Positions 35,401 through 46,100 of a stretch of 64,000 nucleotides of DNA are shown here, piece after piece (the stretch's first letter is position 1; each line of letters opens with the position of its first letter). A program made the translations under genes and the position numbers. Source of the DNA: DAIQNV01 sp038748775 (lineage in GTDB: Bacteria; Planctomycetota; Phycisphaerae; Phycisphaerales; UBA1924); contig JBCDIT010000002.1 in assembly GCA_038748775.1 (NCBI GenBank), positions 372,001-436,000 on the forward strand. Reading direction: 5' to 3'. The notes under the pieces were generated by a model. It was given only the letters and a program-made list of their open reading frames with translations. It had not been told where the DNA came from and ran no database searches.

Positions 35401-35606
35401 TCACGCCCCCGAACTTCCGAGGACAGATCGGGATCTATCGCGCGTACAACAGCCGTGCACTGAACGACGGCGAGGTGTCCGACTCGTACCAGGCGGTCAT
35501 CACGGCGGTCGAGCCTTGCTCCGACGCGGCGGATCTCGACGGAGACGGCGTCCTGACCGCTGGGGATATCGTGACCCATCTTCAGCAGTTCGGCGGGTGC
35601 AACTGA
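32439..35606 (+). CDS. Secreted sulfatase with LamG and dockerin-like modules
   Basis: 1055 aa. The signal peptide ends near residue 25 (ACALAQ). Residues about 27-480 are a type I sulfatase: metal Asp35/Asp36 in ISDDAGW, the formylglycine motif C76-S-P-S-R, FGKWHLG, and FMNDNGGETANS. A beta-rich region follows (about 490-760). A single dockerin-like unit (CSGDLDDNGFAEIFDTLLYLR) lies at about 768-790, a LamG jelly roll at about 860-1025 (SPSTIELWINADDF, AGWHQVVAVIDINN), and a C-terminal unit DAADLDGDGVLTAGDIVTHL closes it. The enzyme would remove sulfate esters from polysaccharides and bind glycans or a surface scaffold. Activation requires a formylglycine-generating enzyme encoded elsewhere. 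Confidence 0.92.
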   Translation: MHRRKMTCGAASALALAAGSACALAQPNIVFIISDDAGWADFGFNDQGNGEIPTPALDSIANDGRWFRAAYTAPVCSPSRARTFLGVHNQRTGYDNNAPDSQDASDSVVQGLRLDDTTMFERMSDRGYHVGYFGKWHLGTERDVVNGNTLITPGNLPPRHGIDYFWGITSGSRSYFIGNASGYTKLLREMSLPNPAQPVIDADIEGNYANGAYMTDITADEVADYVTDRSTQSGPFFAIASFTAPHGPLEAKAADLTRVDNLGLGYTGNRRTYAAMMLSFDDGVQTILDRLDDPNNDGDTSDSIRANTLVCFMNDNGGETANSARNFPLRGKKSDTFDGGIRVMMAMSGPGIPATGASFDFPVDSVDLTPTFLAATGTPIAPDDFTDGVNLLPYLDGTLTGAPRENMFVRGNNPIVAGARDGDFKLTIENIGGPFLYDIVANPGENNVRNADFPEVVESMTDIMNSFEAEYMKPRWGPSDVNSFDGFVYRGGAVGSGAWSGANAWASESGSPATATLFARDGYANLSLRFPAAASGYTATNDLSRPNGLTFIANSIVFDGDYTGVADAGVVVDGAPVMLADSLDGDAPTIEASTTSSGGAYPSELDIEIRLWDDVLLSGTGDQTLVLSGSMIEERDARSATKVSIGELEISGSVDLNGAFMLSDGATSVVGSGTVSAEPFLVADGATLTIGDNADPDVPDYLGNRSAFAAATPTVGGPSVALLFEGAEVVGSIEIDGQPLAQGAYGAATHPDIFSGPGSLIIRGPLDCSGDLDDNGFAEIFDTLLYLRRYDAEDGCGVGAVPLVSGITVNCDANLDAPGDSTWEVTAPGTDLGRAWTFGVASTPVATVSAPVSIPVAYAFPGAAASGPDYEDPSRSPSTIELWINADDFAGDQIIWEAGGGARGGAIWLSGNELRLDVQNGIASPVRASTTLTAGWHQVVAVIDINNAVSRLYVDGALRDTASIGTDRWAGGNPAGLGQVTSSAVGNITPPNFRGQIGIYRAYNSRALNDGEVSDSYQAVITAVEPCSDAADLDGDGVLTAGDIVTHLQQFGGCN

Positions 35607-35885
35607 TCTCCGAGTGTGCGCCAAGGTCCGGTTGAACGCCTGTGACTTCGGCGAGCCCACTGCGCGGGTGCGAGACGTGCCGGGCGACGCGTTCTCGACG
35701 TGCCGATTCAGTCCTTCGTCCATCGAATGCAAGTGAGCGATGGAGGTGTTCGGGGGCATCGGGGCGTCATGAGATGCTTCGCTTGAGCGTCGGGTTTGTG
35801 GCGGATCGGCGTCGATCGGCTTGAGCGGGCACCGTCGGGGTGGAGTGCTCGTTGACGTCGCTCCGGTACCTCAGCGCACGAAAGA
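35607..35885. other. Convergent intergenic gap
   Basis: About 280 nt between the sulfatase stop and the terminator of the LamG gene. Nothing recognisable. Confidence 0.4.
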
Positions 35886-35913
35886 GCCCCGGCGTCGCAC
35901 GCGACGCCGGGGC
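35886..35913 (-). terminator. Intrinsic terminator of the LamG gene
   Basis: GCCCCGGCGTCG / CGACGCCGGGGC, a perfect 12-bp stem with a CACG loop, 24 nt beyond the minus-strand stop at 35938 and followed there by TCTTTCGT. Confidence 0.75.
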
Positions 35914-35937
35914 CTGATTCGGTTCGATTCTGACGGC

Positions 35938-37821
35938 TTACTCCGAAGCGTCGTTCATCTTGAGCACGTCGAGCACGTCGAAGAAGTTCGACGAGCCGTC
36001 GGTGTTGATGTCGCCGCGGCCGTTGATCACGTTCTGGCTCGAGCCGGCCGCGAAGTTGGCCGCGATGTCGGCCGGGAGCGGCTGGGCCTGGTTGAGGCGG
36101 AACGGGCCGACCATCCCGTTGAACGGCGTGAAGTCACCGGTGACGAGGCCGAAGGGCACCGCCGCTGAGCCCTGGATCTGAGCGAGACCGGCCTGGTTGC
36201 CGCCGATGAAGTTCGAGTTGCCGGTGCCGGCAGGGGAGAAGTTGTTGATGTCGTCCGCGGTGCCGAACTCGCCGTCCAGACCCGGCTCGTCGTTGATCGC
36301 GTCGATCAGCACGCCGTCAACGTACATCTCGAAGCCCTGCCCGAGGCCACCACCGGCGAAGCGGCGGATGACGAGTTCGAACTTGTGCCAGCCGGTGGTC
36401 AGGAAGCCGGCGCCGCTGGTGAGCGTTGCGACGTCGAGCCCGTCGTTGGCGCTCGTATTGACGAAGGCGGCGACCTCGTCGTCGCGTGAGATGATCGAGA
36501 AGCCAACACCCGATCCACCGGCTTCGAAGAGGCAGTGCGTGCCGACGAGATCGTCGACGTGGAGCCAGAACTCGACATGTCCCGAGCTCGTGTCGTCGGC
36601 CTGCTCGAACTTCGGACCGCGGAAGCCCGCTGAGCCGTCGAGGACCCAGGCGCGACGGATGTTCGGGATCGAGGTGTCGTTGATCGGCATCGGCTCGAAC
36701 GTGCCAGCACTGAGTTGGAAGCTCGGCTCCTGCGAGGTCGGGTTGAACCCGTCGTCGCGGTCCCAGGTGAAGTCGCCGTCGTAGGTCTCGTCGAGGAAGG
36801 GGTCGTTGGTCTGAACGCCGCCGCCGGTCGCGTGCGGGAACGCGAAGTTGAACGGCGTGATCGCCGAGGTGTCGCTGTCGCCGGCGAGCATGAGGAAGCC
36901 CAGCACGTCGTCAGCGTCGGCGAGCGCGTCGCCGTTGAAATCGGCGCGACGGTCGGCCGCGGCGGCGTCGGTCAGCGCGTCATAGTTGGCCGCGACTTCG
37001 CTCCCGAACAGGTCGATGTTGTAGAAACGGATCGTCGAGATGTACCCCTCGAAGTCGGTGACGTTCGCGACGGGCACCGAGTCACCGGCGATGCCGGCGG
37101 TCGGGAACAGCGGGTCGCTGCCGACCTGGCCCAGACCGGCGGGGTTGCCGCTCGCCCAGCGGTAGGTGGCCGACCCTGCGAACCCACCCTGCGAGTTCAC
37201 GCCCTGGCCGTTTAGGAACGAGTTCACCTGGAACCCGAAGAAGTCAACGGTGATGACCGCCTGGTGCCAGCCGGTGCCGGTGAGCGTTTCGCGGTGCTCG
37301 TAATCGATGACGTTGCCGCCGGCTCCGTCGGTCGCGAAGACCGAGTAGACGAGTTCGTCGTCTTCGAGGGCGAACGCGACGCCCTTGTTGGTGGCGCCCA
37401 TCTCCCAGATGACGTGCGTGCCGACGAGGTCATCGGGCTTGAACCAGACCTCGAACGTGCCGCCGGTGCCCGGCTGAGCCTGGCTTTCCCACGCGGCCGC
37501 CGTGCGGTTCACGGCGCGGGCCTCCGGGAAGCGGAAGGCGCCGGTGATGCCCGGGACCGACGAGTCGAAGATCGGGACGATCGCCGGCGGGATCGGATCC
37601 ATGTTGCCGTCGAGGTTCTGCCAGTCCCAGGTCAGCCCGTTGGCCCAACCATTTCCGGGGCGGTCAGGATGCCAGTCGCTGCGGCCCGGCGCGGTGGTGC
37701 CCGCGTTCCACGTCTGCAGAAGGAACCCGTTCACGACGGTAATACCCGGGAGGGTGGGCTGAGCAGAGGCCGCCGCACCGCAGGCGGCGAGCACGGTCCC
37801 GATGATGCTTCGAGTATTCAC
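35938..37821 (-). CDS. Secreted double-LamG protein with two dockerin-like segments
   Basis: 627 aa from GTG 37821, chosen because GAGG precedes it and it opens a normal signal peptide (SIIGTVLAACGAAASA). Two LamG jelly rolls are present (about 90-270 and 370-570), each with an ELWFKPDDLVGTH-like or EFWLHVDDLVGTH-like strand and TGWHQAVITVD / TGWHKFELVI. Between them is a dockerin-like unit (ADFNGDALADADDVLGFL), and another ends the protein (RGDINTDGSSNFFDVLDVL). RWASGNPAGLGQV in LamG 1 is also found in the sulfatase LamG (RWAGGNPAGLGQV), pointing to module shuffling. No catalytic site; likely a binding or structural surface protein. Confidence 0.85.
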   Translation of the reverse strand: MNTRSIIGTVLAACGAAASAQPTLPGITVVNGFLLQTWNAGTTAPGRSDWHPDRPGNGWANGLTWDWQNLDGNMDPIPPAIVPIFDSSVPGITGAFRFPEARAVNRTAAAWESQAQPGTGGTFEVWFKPDDLVGTHVIWEMGATNKGVAFALEDDELVYSVFATDGAGGNVIDYEHRETLTGTGWHQAVITVDFFGFQVNSFLNGQGVNSQGGFAGSATYRWASGNPAGLGQVGSDPLFPTAGIAGDSVPVANVTDFEGYISTIRFYNIDLFGSEVAANYDALTDAAAADRRADFNGDALADADDVLGFLMLAGDSDTSAITPFNFAFPHATGGGVQTNDPFLDETYDGDFTWDRDDGFNPTSQEPSFQLSAGTFEPMPINDTSIPNIRRAWVLDGSAGFRGPKFEQADDTSSGHVEFWLHVDDLVGTHCLFEAGGSGVGFSIISRDDEVAAFVNTSANDGLDVATLTSGAGFLTTGWHKFELVIRRFAGGGLGQGFEMYVDGVLIDAINDEPGLDGEFGTADDINNFSPAGTGNSNFIGGNQAGLAQIQGSAAVPFGLVTGDFTPFNGMVGPFRLNQAQPLPADIAANFAAGSSQNVINGRGDINTDGSSNFFDVLDVLKMNDASE

Positions 37822-38237
37822 TTCATCCCTCGCATCGATGCACCAGCGATGACGCGACCTCCCATCGGTACGCAAAATCGCGGGTAGTTAAACCATTGAC
37901 TTGATCCACCGTACTCCGGTGTGCTCTGAACTGCAAGCGTATTCAGCCCGCAATTCCGGAAGTTCGGTAGACCCAAACAAAAAACGATTCAGACGACGCT
38001 GATTTTGGAATCCGATCCAGTCGAACGTTCGCAATAAGAAGAGGTAAACGGTTAATCGTTGCATACGGTATAGATGTGTTCGGTGTCTTGTCTTGTTTCC
38101 AGGGAAAACCCTACATCTTGCGGTTCTCGATCCAAATTGAAAGCGTTCCCTTGAGTGACGACCGAAAATCCACTAAGGTGTTAAACGCATAACCTGACTC
38201 GTTCGTTTCCCGTGCCAATTCAAGGGAGGCCTGAACA
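37822..38237. other. Divergent promoter region, AT-rich
   Basis: 416 nt between the LamG gene and the prepilin-like gene. GC is lower than in the flanks, with a TATAGA box near 38070 and several TTAA-containing motifs (GGTAAACGGTTAATC at about 38043). These could be promoter and operator elements, but none is certain. Confidence 0.4.
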
Positions 38238-39254
<1,017 letters not shown>

Positions 39255-39290
39255 CAAGGGTTCTGATCTCGATCGAATCCGGGGGGGTAT

Positions 39291-39305
39291 CCGGGCGAAG
39301 CCCGG
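39291..39305. repeat. Short hairpin just before the GH128-like gene
   Basis: CCGGGC GAA GCCCGG, a perfect 6-bp stem 20 nt upstream of the chosen start. It could influence translation or separate the two messages. There is no T run. Confidence 0.45.
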
Positions 39306-39324
39306 CTACATGACGGAGATGCGG

Positions 39325-42300
39325 ATGAGAGCTATGTCTTCCGGGCCTGCCATCAGGGCCTTGGCGATCGCGGCGACGCTGGCGTGCACCCAAGTGCACG
39401 CCAGTGATCACAACGTCGGGCGTTACCGTTTCGCGACGGGCACACCGCCGACACCCGATTCGAACGGCCAGATGAACGAGGTCGCCTCGTTCGCGGTCGA
39501 CGGGAAGGTCGGGCCGGAGAACCACTGGGTGCCGCGTGCTGGCGGTCGTCCTCGGTTCAACGTCTTCTTCGACCGTCCGACCGAGATCGGCAGCCTTCAC
39601 GTCTATTCGGGAGGCGAACGTGACGGGCCGGTTGGTTCGTTCACTGTGCAATATCTCACAGGCGACGGCTTTCTCACCGACGTACCGGGTGCTTCGGTGT
39701 CCGGAAACACGAGTTCGTTCGTCGCTCTGACGCTCCCGACGCCCGTTACGACGACTCAACTCCAACTGACGATGACCCAGCCGTCGGTGACCATCCAAGA
39801 AGTCGCGGTCTTCGAACCCTTCGCGACACCGGCGCCGATCGGATCGGGTGTGAACGTCAACATGGCGCGCCAGCACCGGCTCCCGATCGTTTCGGCCAGC
39901 GCCACTGCGGCTGGGACCACGCGGCGTTCGGTTGTCGACGGCTTCGTCAACGACGCCGATTTTTGGCGGGGCGGCGCGGGCGGGAATCACACGATCACGC
40001 TCGATCTGCGAGACCCGGACGAGACCGACCCGGTTTCGGTTCGCACGACGACCACGCCGGTCACGATCGGATCGGTGCATCTGTACTCGGGGCTCGAAAG
40101 CGGCGAGTCGGCCGTGTCGAGGGGGCGTTTCCAGACCCTCGACGAAGGCTCGGGTCTCTGGGTCGATGTCCCGGGCGGGACGTTCAACAACAACACCGAC
40201 CGCGAACTCGTGGTCACCTTCGACGCCCCGATCGAGACCCCGACGCTTCGGTTGGTGATTCAGGACACGGCGAAGGCGATCCGTGAGATCGTCCCGCTCG
40301 CTCCGAACGATGTCGGCGGCTGGCCTATCGGCACGAGCGTGATCGTGGACGAGGCGACCGACGCGCTGACGTACGGCGACGCGTACTACACGCTGGGTCT
40401 CGATGGCACCTCGCTCTCGCTGACCTCGGGCGCGAGCGGCCTTGAAGTCGATACCGCTGGCAACGTGATCTCGCAGCATTACCAGGTGCTGCTCAACGTC
40501 GGCACCGACACCTACCGTATCCGGAGCCGCGTCACCGGGCTTTGCCTTGAGCCGGAGAACGCCTCGCTCGCATCGGGCGCGTCGGTGGTTGAGGCCGAGT
40601 TCTACGGATTCCCCTCGCAGCTCTGGCGGATGGAGACCGTCGCCGGCGGCGTTCGTTTCGTGAACAACGCGTCGGGCTTGACGCTCACCGCCTCGACACC
40701 GGCCGCGAACGCCGGCTTGGTGCAGGTTGCCGACGGCGCCGCCAACCAGGCGTGGGTGCTCGAAGAGCGCATGCACGCCCCGAAGAAGGGCAACGGGGGC
40801 TTCGCTCAAGAGGCGGAGACCTTCGGGATCGACTGGGCGTACAACTGGGGCCCGGACGACGACAACAACCCGTTCCCAACGCAGGTTGACTACTGGCCGA
40901 TGCAGTGGGGGAGCTTCAACTGGTCGGAGCGCCCTTCGCGCGTCCCCGATTGGCGTCGCAACCCCGAGCCGATCGTGCTCATGGGGTACAACGAGCCCGA
41001 TCGAGAGGACCAGGCCAACATGCCGGCGACGACCGGCGCCGCGATGTGGCCGAGGCTCGAGATCCTCGGGATGCCCTTGCTGGGCCCGGCGGTCGCCGGT
41101 CACCCGGCGACGTCGCAGTGGATCCAGGACTTCATGGCGCTCGCGCAGGCCGACGAGATGCGCGTCGATTACGTCGGCATGCATCACTACGCAGGCACCA
41201 GCGCCGACGGGTTCATCAACAAGATCACCGACGCGTGGCTTGAGTGGGACCGCGAGGTCGTTGTCAGCGAGTTCTCCGTCGTCGATTGGCAAGACACCAA
41301 CAGTTGGACCGACGAGCCGGTGTACAACTGGTTCGCCGAGGTCCTCTGGCGGATGGAAGACCTCCCCTACCTCCATCGGTACGCCGTGTTCGTGTTCACC
41401 GATGATCCCGCGAACCCGATCTCCGACAACCGCGGCGAGATGCTCGAGGCCGACGGCTCGCTGACGCCCGAGGGCAAGCTGTTTAGCGCGTGGGATGGCG
41501 ACACCCAGCTCCGCACCGATACGCCTTACCACCTCCACAACGAGGGAACGTACGCACGCATCGGTGCGGTCTCGGGTACGAGCGACGTTCAGATTGGCGG
41601 ACGGCCCGATGACGGCGCCGAGTATCGCTGGCGTCTGATCCCGGGCGACACGCCCGGGATGTTCAAGATTGAGTCGGTGAGCGAGGGTGGGGTTCTCACG
41701 TACTCGTCGCGAGGGCTCGAGGTGCAAGCACCCGATACGCAGGCGTCGATCCGTGAGTACAACCTCGTTGAGACCGAGCACGGCTGGTTCGCGATTGAAG
41801 AACCGCTCCTCGACCGCCGGCTCCGCAGCAACGGCGGGCAAGGTGGCGCGGTGGAGTTGGCAAACCCCGGAACCAATTCCACCGACGTCCGTTGGCGATT
41901 CGCCCCGGTCTTCCAGGGTGTGCCCGGTCCGCCGAGGGATGGCGTCGCCGACGATCTCGGCGCGGGCCAGGTCAGCTTGGCCTGGGCCCCGCACGGTTTC
42001 CGCGATCTCATCGGCTTCAACGTGTACCGCGTCGGTCCGGGTGGTGGAGACCCGGTCTTGGTTGCCGAAGGGCTCACCGGCGAAGCTTGGATCGACCAAG
42101 CGCCGACCCCCGGTACCTATGAGTACACAGTGACCGCCGTCGGTGACACCGGCGAGTCGACCCCCGCCTCGCTCGGCACCGTGACCCTCGCGACCTGCCC
42201 GGGCGACTTCAACGGAGACTTCGTCAAGGACACCGCCGACGTCATCGCGGCCATCGCGTCGATCGAAGGCGGGATGGACTACGACGGAGTTCCCGGTGTG

Positions 42301-42357
42301 AACTTCTTCGACACGCTCGCGTTTCTCGCCGACTTCGATGCGAACTGCGGGAGCTGA
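39325..42357 (+). CDS. Modular secreted GH128-like (glyco_hydro_cc) glucanase
   Basis: 1010 aa. ATG 39325 is preferred over 39310 and 39319 because GGAG lies 6 nt before it; a signal peptide follows (IRALAIAATLACTQVHA). Order of modules: two discoidin-like beta-sandwiches (about 25-300), a ricin-type beta-trefoil (about 345-480, RSRVTGLCLEPENASL, ANQAWVLEE), the catalytic barrel (about 485-720) with MGYNEPD as the likely acid/base and EVVVSEFSVVDW as the likely nucleophile, a second trefoil, an FN3 domain (LAWAPHGFRDLIGFNVYRV) and a C-terminal dockerin-like pair (CPGDFNGDFVKDTADVI). GH128 enzymes cut beta-1,3-glucan, so laminarin-type glucan is the likely substrate. Confidence 0.85.
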   Translation: MRAMSSGPAIRALAIAATLACTQVHASDHNVGRYRFATGTPPTPDSNGQMNEVASFAVDGKVGPENHWVPRAGGRPRFNVFFDRPTEIGSLHVYSGGERDGPVGSFTVQYLTGDGFLTDVPGASVSGNTSSFVALTLPTPVTTTQLQLTMTQPSVTIQEVAVFEPFATPAPIGSGVNVNMARQHRLPIVSASATAAGTTRRSVVDGFVNDADFWRGGAGGNHTITLDLRDPDETDPVSVRTTTTPVTIGSVHLYSGLESGESAVSRGRFQTLDEGSGLWVDVPGGTFNNNTDRELVVTFDAPIETPTLRLVIQDTAKAIREIVPLAPNDVGGWPIGTSVIVDEATDALTYGDAYYTLGLDGTSLSLTSGASGLEVDTAGNVISQHYQVLLNVGTDTYRIRSRVTGLCLEPENASLASGASVVEAEFYGFPSQLWRMETVAGGVRFVNNASGLTLTASTPAANAGLVQVADGAANQAWVLEERMHAPKKGNGGFAQEAETFGIDWAYNWGPDDDNNPFPTQVDYWPMQWGSFNWSERPSRVPDWRRNPEPIVLMGYNEPDREDQANMPATTGAAMWPRLEILGMPLLGPAVAGHPATSQWIQDFMALAQADEMRVDYVGMHHYAGTSADGFINKITDAWLEWDREVVVSEFSVVDWQDTNSWTDEPVYNWFAEVLWRMEDLPYLHRYAVFVFTDDPANPISDNRGEMLEADGSLTPEGKLFSAWDGDTQLRTDTPYHLHNEGTYARIGAVSGTSDVQIGGRPDDGAEYRWRLIPGDTPGMFKIESVSEGGVLTYSSRGLEVQAPDTQASIREYNLVETEHGWFAIEEPLLDRRLRSNGGQGGAVELANPGTNSTDVRWRFAPVFQGVPGPPRDGVADDLGAGQVSLAWAPHGFRDLIGFNVYRVGPGGGDPVLVAEGLTGEAWIDQAPTPGTYEYTVTAVGDTGESTPASLGTVTLATCPGDFNGDFVKDTADVIAAIASIEGGMDYDGVPGVNFFDTLAFLADFDANCGS

Positions 42358-42601
42358 ACGGGGCGCGGGCGACCCGACGGGGGCGATTACAGTATCCGCG
42401 TTGCGGTGACCGCGGTCGCGGGACATCGAGCCAGGACGCCCGCGTCGAGGTACGCGGCGCCCGATCTTGCGGTTCTCGTCACTTGCCGTGCATTGTCGAT
42501 TCTTCGCGTGATTCCGCGCGACGGCTATGCGGTTTCACTTTCTGTGGACTCGGCATCAGCGCCGCGGGACCCGATGGCGTACCAGGGTGCGGAGACCCAC
42601 G

Positions 42602-43195
42602 ATGCCGCACGCCACCACAGACGAGACGCTCATGGGGCAGGTCGTTGAAGGTGATGAGCGAGCCCTCGAGACGCTGATACGCCGGCACGCCGCGTCGCTG
42701 CTCTCGTACCTCGCTCGCATGCACGCCGATCGATCCCGGGCGGAAGATGCCTTCCAAGAAGTTTGGCTTTCTGTGTGGACCCGACGGAGGAGCTTCGACT
42801 CCGGGCGCCGCTTCAAGCCCTGGCTGTTCCGAATCGCGAAGAACCGAGCTGTATCGGCAACTCGGAGGCGCCGCGTCGGTGTCATCAACTCCGACCCCGA
42901 CTGCAGCGCCGGCCCCTCGGAGGCGGACGGGCTCGAACAGGATGAGGCACTGCGCGTCGCCGGCGCCGCGATCCACCGCTTGCCCCCGTCCCAGCGAGAA
43001 GTCGTGTGCCTTCGTTTGTACGCGGCGTTGTCCTACGTGGAGGTCGCGACCGTGCTTGAGATCACCGAGTCGACGGCCCGTTCGCAGATGAGCCTTGCGC
43101 TCCGCGCGCTGCGAGCAAGCCTGTGCGGCTGGGTCGATGCACCGGTCGGCGCACAAGAGGAGTCACCCGATGACCGATCCGAAGCACGAGGATAA
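42602..43195 (+). CDS. ECF-type RNA polymerase sigma factor
   Basis: 197 aa from ATG 42602 (MPHATTDETLMGQVV). Sigma region 2 (ALETLIRRHAASLLSYLARM ... RAEDAFQEVWLSVWTRR) and region 4 (LPPSQREVVCLRLYAALSYV, ITESTARSQMSLALRALRA) are both complete. It overlaps the start of the alpha-2-macroglobulin gene by 26 nt. That protein's cytoplasmic N-terminus looks like an anti-sigma domain, so the pair probably forms a sigma/anti-sigma unit that senses the envelope. Confidence 0.93.
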   Translation: MPHATTDETLMGQVVEGDERALETLIRRHAASLLSYLARMHADRSRAEDAFQEVWLSVWTRRRSFDSGRRFKPWLFRIAKNRAVSATRRRRVGVINSDPDCSAGPSEADGLEQDEALRVAGAAIHRLPPSQREVVCLRLYAALSYVEVATVLEITESTARSQMSLALRALRASLCGWVDAPVGAQEESPDDRSEARG

Positions 43196-46100
43196 TGCCC
43201 TCGCGAGTGTCGATCAGTACGTCCACGGTCTGCTCCGCGGCGCGGACCGGCGTTACGTAGAGCGGCGCATCGACGAGAGTGAGGTCTGGGCCGCGGCTCA
43301 CCGCGAGGCGCTGCGCCGCAAGGATCTGCTTGAGGGCGTCCCGGCGCACGAGCCGAGCGAGGCCCTGATCGCGTCAACGCTCGGGCGTGTCGCCGTCGTC
43401 GGCCCACGTCGTGATCGGCGTCGCAAGAGATTCATCGTTGGATCGTTCGCGTCGATCGCTGCGCTGGTTGCCGTGTTCTTGGGCGTCGAGGCCTACTTCC
43501 GGCTGCTCGCCCCGTCACCGTACGATCTTCAGATCATGGGCCAGCGCACGCTCGCGTCGGGCTCGGCCGCTTCGATCCGCGTGCGTCTCGCGTCGGTCGA
43601 CCCCGATCGAGACGTGAGCGGGCGCGACGTGTGGATCGAGTTGCGCGACGAGGAACGCGGCCACCGCGTCGAACTCGCGCGGTTCGCCACCGACGCAGAG
43701 GGCAGCGGGTCACCCCGCTTCACGATGCCCGAGTGGCCGTCGGGCACCTACTCGCTCTCGGTATCCGCGCGGACGCCGTCCGGTACGGAGTCGATCGTAC
43801 GAGAGGTAGCGCTTGAAAGATCGGCGCGCGTCATTCTGAGCACCGACAAGCCGGTCTATCAGCCGGGTCAGAACATCCGTGTGAGGGTGTACGCGATCGA
43901 TCGTGGCTCGCGCCGTCCGCTCGCCGGTGAGGCCGTCAAGTTCGAGCTTACCGACCCGAAAGGGAACCTCATCTTCCGGGAGCGCACGATCGCGAGCGCG
44001 TTCGGCATCGCTTCGACCGAGTGCCGTCTCGCGGCGCTGCTCAACGAGGGCGACTACACCCTCCGATGCACCGTGGGCGATTCCACCTCGGAACGCGCGG
44101 TCCGAGTCGAACGGTACACGCTGCCCAAGTTCAAGGTCTCCACCGAACTCGACCGGGCGTTCTACCTCCCGTTCGATGTGGTGAGAGGGACGGTCCACGC
44201 GGAGTATTTCTTCGGGGAGCCGGTCGCGCAAGGGGGCGTCTCGGTTGAGATGCACGCGGAAGTTGCGGGCGAGTCGCGGCGCGTCGGGACTGCCGGTGTG
44301 GTCCTGGACGGGCAGGGGCGAGCCGACTTCTCTATACCGATGCCGGATCGCCTCATCGGAACGGCGTCCGACGACGGCGACGCGCGGGTTGAGTTCCGCG
44401 TCCGCGTCGAAGACGCCGGCGGCCAATCGGTCGAGCGTTCGATCGAACGCATCGTCACGAGCCGCCCGCTCCGGATCCACGCCGTTGCTGAGGGAGGGAC
44501 GCTCGTCGAGGGTGTCCCGAACACCGTCTACGTGTTCACGACCTCGGCGGACGGGTCACCTGTTGCGACGAGCGTCTCGGTCGAGGGGTTCGCCCGGACG
44601 TTCTGGACCGGCGAAGACGGCATCGCGTCGTTCGAGATCGACAGCGTCAGCGAAGGCGGTGTTGCCCTCGCGATACGGGCCGTCGATCGCGAAGGACGCG
44701 CCGCGCGGAGCACCGTCACACTCGACGGTGACTCGAATGACGGCGCGTTCGTGCTTCGCACCGATGCAACGAGCTACGAAGCCGGATCCACGATGACACT
44801 TTCCGCGTTCGGCGGCGGGAACGGACCTGTGTTCGTCGATCTGGTCCGTGACGGGCAAACGGTTCTCACCGACCGAATGACCGTGAGTGGAGGCAAGGGC
44901 ACGCTCGCGATTGATCTGCCCGCCGACCTAACCGGACCGATGCGGCTGGCCGCGTACCGATTCGACGACCGTGGACGGCCGGTCCGGCGCGACCGAGTCA
45001 TCGTGGTGAGGCCGTCCGGCGAGTTGAACGTCCAAGTGATCGGTGCCGAGGGGGCGCGCCGCCCCGGTGAAGGCGCGGAGCTTGAGTTCCGAGTGACGAC
45101 CCCGGAGGGTGAACCGGCGCCGGGTGCCCTCAGCGTTTCGATCGTCGACGAGGCGGTCTTCGGCGTGCACGCCGCGGCGTCACCGATCACCGGGGCGATG
45201 GACGCGCTCGAAGCGGAGTTGCTCGAACCGATCTACGCGGTGTACCCCTGGGATCCGTTCGCCCCGAATCAGCAGACCGAGGATCAGCGGGGCGCGATCG
45301 GCGCGCTCGCGGCTGTGCCCTTCCGATCGAACCGCGACACGCTCATGCGGGAACTGCTCGACGAGGGGTTCATTGCCGAAGAGATGCTCGACGTTCTTGA
45401 GAGCGAGCGGTTCGACGAGGTGCTCGGCTTCCTGAGCGACAGCATCTCGCCGGAGGTCCTCGCCGTCCTGCGCGGCGAATCTGACCTTGTGTTCACGCTT
45501 CGGGAAACGACGTACATCGACAAACTCCACGAGGTTGAACGGGCGAAGGGCGACTGGCGTCGTATTCGTTCCGCCATCCTTGGATTCGCGGCGTTCGTCC
45601 TCGGCGTCAGCGTATTCGTCCTCTTCGTCGTTCTGATCGCCAAACTGTGCGGGAGTACGAACGTCGGGCAACCCGTTGCGTCGACGATCATCAGCGTGGT
45701 CATCATCGCGCTGCTCATCGGGATCATGCTGCCGGCTCTTGGCACGGCGCGCCGGTCGTCACGCCAGCTCAAGGACTCGACGACGATCCGTGGTTTGGCC
45801 CAAGGCCTCGAGGTCAGCGGCCTCGCGTTAGACCCCAGGGGCGAGCCGACGAGCGCCCAGAGTGCTGTCCGTGTCCGCGAGTGGTTCCCCGAATCGCTGC
45901 TCTGGAGACCTGAACTGATCACCGACGACCGGGGCGTCGCGTCGCTCGATCTCACGCTCGCGGATTCGATCACCAACTGGCGGGTGAGCGCGAGCGCGAT
46001 CACGGCCGACGGGCGCCTCGGCGGAACGAACACCGATCTGACAGTGTTCCAGCCGTTCTTCGTCGACATCGATGCACCGGTGGCGTTGACGAGGGGTGAC

